Below are positions 35,700 through 44,790 of a stretch of DNA of 64,000 bases, piece after piece (positions within the stretch are counted from its first letter, which is position 1; the number at the start of each line of letters is the position of its first letter). The position numbers were made by a program, and so were the translations under genes. The notes below the pieces were generated by a model. It was not told the DNA's origin. It worked only from the letters and a program-made list of their open reading frames with translations, and did no database searches. Origin of the DNA: Nephrocerus scutellatus (Eukaryota; Arthropoda; Insecta; Diptera; Pipunculidae); contig OX352763.1 of NCBI GenBank assembly GCA_947095585.1, positions 107,549,908 through 107,613,907 of the forward strand. The letters are read 5' to 3'.

Positions 35700-36465
35700 T
35701 CTGCCGGTGGAGGTGTTTTACGGATTGCCTCGATCTTGTTTTCGATGGGACGAAGACCGCTTCCGTCGATACGATATCCCAAGAAATAGACGGATTCACA
35801 CCCTATCGAACATTTGTCCTTATGTAATCGTTATCCTGCTTCGTCAAATCGTTGTTAGATTTTGGATAATCTTTGACGAGGGTCACCTTTGGTAGATGCA
35901 AGTTAAATTGTAGGTCCCTTCCATTTGTGTCCAAAAATTAACATGTGCAGCACAAATGGTCGCGAGAAGTTAGGCCTTGGACCGCAATGGTCTGTCGCGC
36001 CAAATATTATTATTATTATTATTATAATAGGCCTGGTCCATTTGCTATACTCTATATGATCCAGTATTTACTGAAACGTCAACTTCTCTAGCTCTTCTTC
36101 GACCGGTACTCGGAGAGCGTTTGGAATTCTCCGATCTGGTAGATGAATAGGCTTCACGTTTGGATCAACGACACCGGAGGACCACGGAATTCCCCGAGTT
36201 CCGTTGAAAAAAGATGCTTGAATTTCACCATAACATCGGTATATTTTGGTGATTCGACGGCATGTACTCCTTGAAGTGATATGCCCAGTGGCGCAAACCA
36301 CTCTCGACCCAATATGTTTGTTCGGTTGCTCATTGTATCGTATAATAGAAGTCGATCGATTTGATGGCCATTGTATTTAATGTCATCCTCTAGTCGACCT
36401 AAACTTCGGATCGGGTTTTGCTGGAAATCCGTTAAGACCAAATCAGATGGTTGAAGCATTCAACC
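35700..36465 (-). pseudogene. Ty3/gypsy pol remnant interrupted by a SINE
   Basis: Minus strand from 36459: protease-RT linker (LYDTMSNRTNILGREWFAPL; VKFKHLFSTELGEFRGPPVS), then after a frameshift DPNVKPIHLPDRRIPNALR, EEELEKLTFQ, and the start of RT (HIEYSKWTRP) at ~36040. A SINE 3' piece (35900-36027, plus) follows. The sequence then resumes at 35860-35700 with DKCSIGCESVYFLGYRIDGS and ENKIEAIRKTPPPADN, the RT thumb. About 120 residues of RT palm, including the catalytic YxDD, are missing, so it is dead. No LTR was found nearby. Confidence 0.75.
35900..36027 (+). mobile_element. SINE 3' half
   Basis: 'ttgtaggtcccttccatttg' 'tgtccaaaaattaac', 'ggtcgcgagaagttaggcct', 'aatggtctgtcgcgccaaat' and an (ATT)n tail: the 3' 130 bp of the SINE family, in plus orientation, lying between the two gypsy pieces. 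Confidence 0.75.
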
Positions 36466-37684
36466 AGAACATAATATTTGGATTTATTTAATGGAGCGGT
36501 TCTTGAGAAGTTAACTGCGTATCAATAAACCTCAATTATAATAAAGAGAGTACACTGGTTTTTTATTTTACTTTTATATGAAAAAAAAAAACAAAAAAAA
36601 TCACCTAAACGCTTGCTTAGTTTTTTTCCCTCGGCAGACGCAAATAAAATTAAGACTAATAGAGGGCCATTGAAAAAGTGGACAAAAATAGAACAATCCA
36701 ACTACTCGTGAATTGATTGATTTTCTTGTTCGTGTTCAACCGCGCTGTGATGGTATATGGACGATAGGGTTTGGACAGCTTTCTTTACTTTACCACCACA
36801 CCACCACCTATTGTCTTAGCCTCAATAGACTTACTTTGAATCCCTTCTCCATCTTCTTAACCACAAAGTTGCACGCTCAACGAGTGCGATAAGTCGTCGT
36901 GCAACCACTTGACGCAATTTCTTACTATGCCAGCTAAATAGCTAAACGGCACAAGTAACTAAGTATATATCGAATGCGAATTTTCATATTTCATTTTGTG
37001 AATTCGTGTCACCATATCATCATCAGCACAGTATTAGAAAAAGGCAAACAACTTCACTTAAATGGCTGACATATGTATGACTAAAACCAGGATACACCTA
37101 GTCCCAAGTAGGTATAAAAGTATAGCTGAATGCACGATGACATTTTAATGTACTCTAACTCACCCTTCTTGATAGTCGTGACTAGGAGAAATTCAAATGA
37201 ACAATAATAGCTGTGTACATATGTCAGTTGGTTAGTGGGGTCATCCTTAGTTGGGTGGTTAGTTTCGATGGCAACCAATAGCCGCAACACACACTCTATT
37301 ATGGGAAAGACATTCCTTGTTGAACATAATATAAGGACCGATTTCAAATTATAAAATATTTTTGTGTTTGTGTGTATGTTTTGAAAATTAGAGTATATTA
37401 CTAATAATTACTAATTGCTATTGGTATGTTAGTTATAAATAGAATGACAGCCTGATAGCAAATTAAATGATTAATTAAACTTGCTATCATTGGCTGCAGA
37501 TGAATACCTGATAGAGGTGTGCAGATGCAATTGTAGAGTAAAACCAATAACCAGCTGATATGTGTCTAGAAGTGCACAATGGTGCAGCGTGAACGGAATC
37601 AATGTTATCACAAGTGGTATCAAAGAAAGCCGTGCTGCAGTGAAAATGAAATCATGAAACCATAATAATGAATGCATAAATAAG
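36466..37684. other. Spacer
   Basis: No transposon domain or gene was recognised on either strand. Confidence 0.45.
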
Positions 37685-37801
37685 AAAGGTTAGGTTGCAG
37701 CTAATGCTCACTTAGACCATTCGCGGTCTTTTGTGTTACCACAGGATCTTATACCATACCCCTTTTCAGAAGATCCATTCAGAGCTGTCAATGAATCGAA
37801 G
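37685..37801 (-). mobile_element. LINE 3' end, cut off by a mariner
   Basis: Minus strand: 'gcgaatggtctaagtgagca' and the terminal 'gcaacctaacctttc', matching the 3' tail style of the LINE at 54770-55215 ('ctggtctaagtgtgtcggct', 'cctaacctaacct'). It is the probable continuation of the LINE sequence that stops at 39790 on the other side of the mariner. Confidence 0.5.
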
Positions 37802-37849
37802 TAAAGGGTGATCAGATTGGAGGTACTTTTTAAATTCCCTGGAATTCTT

Positions 37850-38940
37850 GGAATCTTGCGATCAATTTTTAACCTACTTCCCAAGGCAATTTTTCACACA
37901 TCTGTATTTCTGGAGACAACACTTTCTGTTAAAATTTGAGGCCCGTCGGGCCACGGGGTCGGGGGGATTTTCTTCAAATTTTATACACATGTGTATCTTT
38001 GATGGACAACACTTTTTGTAAAAATTTTGGAGACCCCGGGCCCCGGGTTCGTGGGGCCCCATAAAATTTTTTTTAAAAAATTAACCCAATTTTCTTCAAA
38101 TTTTACATACGCGTGTATCTCCGATATGCAACACTTTTTGTAAAAATTTTGGAGACCCCGGACCCTGGGTTCGTGAACCCCATAAATTTTTTTTAAAAAA
38201 ATGAACCCGATTTTCTTCAAATTTTATAAACGCGTGTATCTCCGATAGACAACACTTTTTGTAAAATTTTTGTAGACGTGGCCCGGGCCACGGGTTCGTG
38301 GGGCCCCATAAATTTTTTTTTAAAAAATTAACCCGATTTTCTTCAAATTTTACATACGCGTGTATCTCCGATATGCAACACTTTTTGTAAAAATTTTGGA
38401 GACCCCGGACCCTGGGTTCGTGAACCCCATAATTTTTTTTTAAAAAAATGAACCCGATTTTCTTCAAATTTTATAAACGCGTGTATTTCCGATAGACAAA
38501 ATTTTTGTAAAATTTTTGTAGACCCCGGGCCCCATGATTTTTTTAAAAAAATTAACCCGATTTTCTTCAAATTTTATATACGTATGTATTTCCGATGGAA
38601 AACACTTTTTGTAAAATTTTGGAGACCCGGGCCCCACTGTCATTGGGCCCCAAAAATTTTTTTTAAAAAAATTAACCCGATTTTTTTTAAATTTTATATA
38701 TGTGTGTATCTCCGATGGACAACACTTTTTACAAAAATTTTGGTGGCCGGGGTCTTGGGGCGCCATATAAATTTTTCAAAAAAATTAACCCGATTTTCTT
38801 CAAATTTTAAACACATGTGCATCACTGATGGACAAAACTTTTTGTAAATTAGTTGGAGTGATAGGGCCCTGAGACCCGTGTGGTGTCCATGTAAATTTTT
38901 TAAAAATTAGCCCGATTTTCTTCAAATTTTAACACATACC
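37850..38940 (-). repeat. Nine-unit ~121-bp tandem array of the dispersed GGAGCCCC element
   Basis: Starts at the conserved tail ('cttggaatcttgcgatcaat' 'ttttaacc') and continues as nine units marked by 'tcttcaaatttta' at about 37971, 38093, 38214, 38340, 38461, 38564, 38684, 38798 and 38919 (spacing 103-126, mostly 120-122). Units starting near 38093 and 38340 are almost identical, including 'ccggaccctgggttcgtgaa', which points to a recent 247-bp dimer duplication. The overlapping minus-strand frames (MKKIGFIFLKK...) are products of the repeat period, not genes. Confidence 0.85.
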
Positions 38941-38981
38941 CACCGCTATTATATTTATTCAGTATTCATTAACATTTCATC

Positions 38982-39698
38982 GTGGAAAGACTAACGCCTC
39001 AACAACGTTTACAAATCGTACAATTGTATTACGAAAATCGACGCTCTGTGAAAAGTGTTCATCGCGCGCTAAGGCCAACTGGAACCCGAATTTTGTTCAG
39101 CGATGAGGCCCATTTTTGGGCAATAAGCAAAATTGCCGTATTTGGGCTGACAAGAAATCCGAAGCCATTCACGAACTGTCATTAAATCCATTCAAAACTA
39201 CCCTTCTGTACGGCGTATGGGCTGGAGAAATCATCGGCCCATATTTCTTCAAAGACGAGGCTTGCGCCAATGTAACAGTGAATGGTGAACGCTATCGCAC
39301 CATGATAAACGACTTTTTGATGCCGGCAATTGAAGCCCGTGATCTCAACGACATTTGGTTCCAACAAGACGGCGCTACATCCCACACAGCCCGTGACACA
39401 ATGGATTTACTGCGTCCTCGTTTCGGTGAGCAATTGATCTCTCGTTTCGGACTGGTGGATTGGCCACCAAGATCTTGTGATCTTGTGATTGTGGGGGTAT
39501 GTAAAGTCTAAATGTTTTGTGGATAAACCAGCTACGATTGAGGCATTGGAAGCCAACATTACTCAAGTTATTCCCGTGATACCGACCGAAGTCCTCGAGC
39601 GAGTCATTCAAAATTGGTGTTTACGAATGGCCGAATTACGGCGCAGTTGCGGCCAACATTTGAAAGGGATTATCTTCAAAAAATTAATGTCATAAATG
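38982..39698 (+). pseudogene. Mariner (D,D41D-type) transposase, internally deleted
   Basis: Opens with MERLTPQQRLQIVQLYYENR (helix-turn-helix start), then jumps after ~30 residues (RALRPTGTR) directly to ILFSDEAHFW (first catalytic Asp), losing most of the DNA-binding region. Continues with QNCRIWADK, VWAGEIIGPYFF, VTVNGERYRTMI and IWFQQDGATSHTA (second Asp) near 39355-39390. WPPRSCDL follows near 39460, where a short deletion removes the expected third Asp (TPLDYYLWG in the 52-kb copy). It ends with CFVDKPATIEALEANI and HLKGIIFKK. Frameshifts near 39115 and 39480. Not functional. Confidence 0.8.
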
Positions 39699-39789
39699 GT
39701 TCCAAACAAAAAAGATTGCCCAATCAATTTGAATTTTTGTTGTTTTATTTCAATTTAAAATCCGATACCTCTAAATTGATCGCCCTTTA

Positions 39790-41584
39790 TATCTCGCACT
39801 TTGCCGTTTTCGAGATCTGATCGGTTATTCATTAACCGCGTACCTAAGTGTTTGTGCCTTCTGTACATTAGTGCCGGACATGAGCAGAGAAGATGTTCTA
39901 TGGTCTCCTCTTCCTCCTCGTTTCTTCTAATTGTTCTTGTAGAATTCTTGACGCAATTTGAGGATCTTCGTGGGAAGCCAGTAGTGCTGTGTGATATGAT
40001 GCTCTCCAGATCAGAATTTAACGAGCTTAGTTCTTTGAATTCCACATGAGAAGAGGATGGACGATCCTCACACTTATATGAGAAGCTGAGAGTGCTGTCA
40101 TCAGCGAAAGAGTGAATTGGATTAGAAGTGATGGACAAGAGATCATTAAAAAAAATGATAAAGACAAAATAGAGCCCTGTGGAACGCCAGCATTTATCTG
40201 ATGTATTGTAGACTTAAAACCGTCCAAAATAACTTGAATTAATCGGTGAAAAAGATAGCTTCTAATATAAAGAAGCAGTTTTCATCGACTCCATAAGCAA
40301 GCATTTTGGACAAAATAGCTTCATGCCAAATTCTGTCAAATTCTTTGTAAATAACGAGTGCAACAGCTTTGCTTTCACCAAATTGATGCAAAGACCGGTT
40401 CCATTGAGATATACTATCAAATAACCATTGACACGTTGCCCACGAAATCCGTACTGCCGGTCACTAAGGATTTCGTTGGTTTCAAGATATTTCGTGAGCT
40501 GACAATTCATCAGCGTTTCCATGACCTTGGAAAGAATGGATGTAAGTTCTATGGGTCGGTACGAAGAAGGAGACGACAGCTCGCATTTTTTGGATATGGG
40601 CTGGACAAAGGCTGATTTCCAACTTCTCAGGAAGAGTCCAGAAGGATAGGATAGATGGAAAAGCTTACGCAATGGTAATGCCAGCTTGGAAGAACACCTC
40701 TTCAGAACTAATGAAAAAAAATACTATCTGGCTCAGCGGATTTGTGAGTGTTGAGATGATATAAAACTCTAGCAACCGCAAGAGTACGAATGAAGATCTG
40801 TCCCATAGAGTGTTCAATACTTGGAAGTGAAGGCGGCAACAATGCACAATCTGGAAGCGTAGAGCTAGTTGCAAAATGCGTAGCAAACAGATTGGCTGAC
40901 AACTGGAATGCCATTTTAAATTAGCGTTGGAATCAACGACGAGAATGTATTTTTGATTCTTTTCACGAATGACCAAAAATGTTTACTCTCCTTTGGGGCA
41001 TTGTAGTATTTTTGCCTCAATTTTTGGCCGTAGGCGAATTTGACTCACCGAAGATGAGTCATTTCTGACTTGTTTAAAATTTGTTATGTTTTCCTCAGTA
41101 GGGTTTGCTTTGTAAAACTGAAAGCATACCTCTCTAATCCTAGAAGCCTCTTTACAGCTCGAGCCATACCATCCATCATCTTTTGGTTATTACTGGACTT
41201 ATTCCTGGAAGGGATAAAGTCTCTCATACCAATAAGGATGATGTTTGTGATTGCATCAACGGATGCATCCACTTTGCTATCACGAAACAATAGGGACCAG
41301 TTAATTCTCCCAAAGAAGTTGTTAAGGCCGTCGCAATTGGCTTTCTCCTACGGCCATACTGTGTTTTTTTTTTGAGTTTTTTCTCTAACTGCGTGCTTTA
41401 TTAACGAGAAATTAGCTGATACAACATAATGATCAGACGAGCCTTGAAGCGATAATACATTGACGGAGTAATTATCAGGACGATTGGTAAAGAACAAGTC
41501 AAGGGTGTTTGCGGAATGAGTTGCAATGTCAGGTATTCTTGTAGGCTCATTTACAAGCTGAGTAAGGTGATTAAACTCAGCAAA
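39790..41584 (-). pseudogene. LINE-C, decayed (endonuclease end, RT, C-terminus)
   Basis: Minus strand from 41584: endonuclease C-terminal part (LTQLVNEPTRIPDIATHSAN, LDLFFTNRPD, GSSDHYVV; the SDH motif). A linker (RDFIPSRNKSS) near 41220. RT: SYRPIELTSILSKVMETLMN and DRQYGFRGQR near 40560-40450; a decayed motif A region near 40330; NAGVPQGSILSLSFF near 40185; SFADDSTLSFSYK (FADD) near 40100. At ~40020 it joins a C-terminal region RRNEEEEETIEHLLCSCPAL, typical of RNase H-type LINEs, so two elements may be fused. Stops and frameshifts throughout. The end at 39790 is the mariner insertion point. Confidence 0.7.
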
Positions 41585-41900
41585 CATCTCAAAGATGCAT
41601 TTGAGATTAGCGAATAGAATACCCTCTTTTTCTTTGCAGTATATGCAACGCGGTGTATATTCTGCCATACCGCGAACTCTTTGGTAGAACTTCCGCACCT
41701 AGTGCGGTCCTTGCTATCTGTACTGTTCTAGTTTACGGACGAAATTCTTCCCCCAGACTGCTTTCTTATGCCAGTGAAATGTTTTTTCAAATCTTCAGAG
41801 CTTTTTATAATCACCTTTGCGTGACGACGTTCTATGAAAATCCTGCACTGCTCGATATGCAATATTCTTACGTTCAGTCCCTAGATTACATTCGTCATCG
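41585..41900 (-). pseudogene. LINE-B linker fragment
   Basis: Minus strand matches 14870-15130 of the + copy: the linker upstream of RT, with KFYQR, TPRCIYCKEKEG and LFANLKCIFEMFA near the left end and decayed frames to the right. It abuts LINE-C endonuclease sequence at ~41585. Confidence 0.6.
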
Positions 41901-41939
41901 AATCAGTCATTCCGATCATGACGACTACTGATACGCAAA

Positions 41940-42735
41940 GCATTACTACCCCCAAAATACTCCAAAACAAACCTCAAATGTCGCCCAAAGACCCCAAAAA
42001 GACTCCCAAAAGACCCCCAAAAAGACTCGATAGTAATAATATTCGGCGCGACAGACCATTGCGGTCCAAGGCTTCTCGCGACCAGTTGTGTTGCGCATTT
42101 ATATTTTTGGACATAAATGGAAGGTACCTACAAAAGGCGAATTGAGAAGCTTTCCATGACAAGTTATTACGTTTGCCACCCATTAGCGAGAGGTGGGACA
42201 CCGTCAAAAATACTTTTGTTGTTACTGGGATTCGAACCACGAAGCTCCTGACACGCGCATTTCCACTTAACCACGGTGCCAAAAAGACTCAAAGGACACC
42301 CAAATTACCCTAAAAACACCAAAAATACTCCAAAATATCCTCATTGGATCCCAAATAACTCTCAAAGGACCCCCAAAAAACCGCCCAACAGACTGTCAAT
42401 GCACCCCCAAATTATCCTTAAAATTTCTCCAAGAGACCCTCAAAAGACCCTTATAAGATCCCCAAAAGATCCTTAAAAAACCCACCCTCCCAAAAAAAAC
42501 CCCAAAAGACGACGGACTCTCCTTCCAAACACCAAAAATACCCCAAAATATCCTCATAAGACCCCAAGTGAATCTCAAAGGACCTCCAAAAAACCGCCCA
42601 AAAGACTGTCAAAGGACCCCAAAATTAACCTTAAAATACCCAATAGACCCTCAAAAGACCTTTACAAGATCCCCAAAAGATCCTCAAAAAACCCATCCTC
42701 CCAAAAAATTACCCCCAAAGGACGACGGACTCTCC
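41940..42735 (+). repeat. CCCAAAAGACCC-type degenerate minisatellite
   Basis: Irregular repeats built from 'ccccaaaagaccc', 'cccccaaaaaaccgcccaa' and 'ccaaaaataccccaaaatat'. A longer unit is also repeated: from 'caccaaaaatactccaaaat' near 42320 to 'gatccttaaaaaacccaccc' near 42485, and again from 42530 to 42700, a ~210-bp period. A SINE splits the array (42029-42280). The same sequence type lies in inverted orientation at 57690-58160. Confidence 0.75.
42029..42280 (-). mobile_element. SINE inserted in the minisatellite
   Basis: Minus-strand SINE with degenerate box A region ('ggcaccgtggttaagtggaa'), box B GGTTCGAATCC near 42237 and an 'aataatatt' 3' end. AAAAAGACTC flanks both sides (42019-42028 and 42281-42290), a 10-bp target-site duplication, though the surrounding repeat makes this slightly ambiguous. 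Confidence 0.8.
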
Positions 42736-44790
42736 TCCACTACCTGTACACTTATAACGTACCTAAGTATTCCCCTTATGCGATCTAAATTTTCGTAACG
42801 CGTATCGCTCGAAAATTGTAGCCCCTAATTTCACTTAAAAAAAATACCGTTTTTCCATTACACATCAGCCTTTCCTGGCTGCGTTTGTATTGTTTTTTTT
42901 TACAAGCCAGTAAGAAAGTTCAGAATCGCTTAGGTTTTCCCTCAAAACACGGATCCATTAACTAATCATCTCAAGCAATACCCGGTCCCTTGTGTGCGTA
43001 CGTGTGTGTGTGTGTGTGTGTGTGTTGGACGGAAAATTATTGTAGATTTTGTTTCCCTTATGCGCCAAGCTGATTGCCTTATTTTTCCACTGCAACACGA
43101 TGCGCTCCAAGTGGAAGTGGTGGAAGAAGAGTTTCATATTAGTTGTAGTACAAGTAGTTGTCCTGCGCCATATTGATGACATCATACTGAAAAGGCAATA
43201 ATTATCGCCCTTTTTCCACAGCTCTTTTGTAGTGTACTGAGTAGAAATGTATTTGTGTCTCTCCGAGCTGCCAAGTACATGAATTCCCTATACTATACAT
43301 ATACTATGACTGACAGTTTGACTCAGCAAAGTCAGTGGGGGCGAAGTAAGGATTATAATTTTTTTTTTTGCATTTTGAGGCCGACACACTGCTTTGTCAT
43401 AACGGCTGTTTATTTGTACTCTTCTCCGCGTGGTGACCTATCTGTACTTCCTTCTCTCACACACGACGACGTTTAATATTTATCCTTCTATATCCGTTTA
43501 ACATTTCCCAATGACCATTCTGTCGAACTCGAAAAAGGACATAAGCTCTACAGCATACAAAGAGCAGGCTTCACATTTCTTGACATATGTTCTAAATTTG
43601 ACGCAGGATTGTTCTTCCTTTAGAGATGGCACTGTCACTGACAGACGGCAAGAATTCTCAGTCAATTTCTCTGAACGAAGATTTTTGGAGAGTGGAGACT
43701 TTTAGTAAAAAGAGCGAAATATGATGCATGGAATATGATATGTAATATTTTCTCTGTTTTTTGTTGTGTGTGTTTTGTGTGTTACTCTCTCTCTCTTTCT
43801 CTCCCTCTTTAACTCTATCTAAATATCTCTCGCTGTTTTAGTGTCTCTCCCTCTCTTTCTCTTCCTCCTTAACTCTCTCCAAATCTTTCTCGCTGATTTT
43901 TTTTTCTCAGCTCTTCAACTCTCGTGTCATTCTATTGAAAAAATTTCCTCAAGCCAATAACGGTGACCCCATTCCTTTTGTTGTTTGTATTTATAATGTC
44001 ATCGTCGCCAAAAGTACTAATGTTTATGTGAATGTATATGTATGTCAAGCTATATAGTATGTGTGCCCGTCGTCTCTTTGCAGAAGGACTTCCGAAAGTC
44101 AAACACTTGATTCGGCTGCATCGAGCTTATCATAATGTTTTGGCTTTTGTATGAACAACACAATATAAGGAAGTCCAGTCACACTGTTAGAAGACCTACA
44201 TTCACACGGGGAGTAATGTATGCGAAGCTATTAAATTTTCCTAAGAAAGCTTTGCAAAATATTGCACTTTTTGTCGGTTGCGATGCACTACAAAAGATGG
44301 TTTTTTTTTCATAATTTATTTATAAACATCAGCTTTTGAACAGTAGATGAGTTACCCCTCCCTATTTTCTTGCAGGCATTTAAGTATGAGGATGCGCCTC
44401 GATTGGCTATTAAAGGTTCGTTCAAAGGAGCTTTCTAGTTCGGCGAATTCCAATCAGAATAAGAAGACAACGAAGAATTTCTTGGGTGGCAAGACACAAT
44501 CAGGAACAGTTGCATTTATTCCGGGTAACTAGTGGAATGTTTTCGTTACTTTTTTCTCTCTAAGAGGTTGATGTGCTTTCTACTAAGAATCCAAGTCTCG
44601 TATATCTGTACTCTATATACATCAACAGCATTGAAACTATGGTAAAGTTAAAGTATTTGAAGAGTCTTTGTTGGATTAAATCAACCTTAAAAGTACTCAT
44701 GGTTCAATGGGGATCTGCATTGCGATTGATCGGGAAACTACTGACTGCTCAAAACTTGGTTTGAGCCAGTAGCGCAACAATCAAGTTCGT
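42736..44790. other. Non-coding stretch with microsatellites
   Basis: (TG)n at 43003-43024, CT-rich tracts at 43781-43870 and no transposon domains. Small frames at 43255-43476 and 43511-43705 have no recognised motif. It may be intron or regulatory DNA. Confidence 0.4.

Larger units (their letters stand above)
37804..39787 (+). mobile_element. Mariner element with a tandem-repeat insertion
   Basis: Terminal inverted repeats: left AAGGGTGATCAGATTGGAGG from 37804; right end reads as AAGGGCGATCAATTTAGAGG on the minus strand, from 39787. TA dinucleotides flank both ends (37802-37803 and 39788-39789), as required for Tc1/mariner insertion. Between the left end and the transposase frame sits a 1.1-kb array of the dispersed GGAGCCCC repeat. 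Without that insert the element would be about 0.9 kb, shorter than the 1.3-kb copy at 51787 because part of the transposase is also deleted. Confidence 0.75.

Noticed and set aside
38096..38766. Overlapping minus-strand frames with MKKIGFIFLKK and NFYKKCC repeats
   Set aside because: The ~121-bp DNA unit explains them; frames drift between units and carry no conserved protein.
37850..38940. CRISPR-like array (regular repeats)
   Set aside because: Units are ~121 bp with no separate spacers, in a eukaryotic transposon context.
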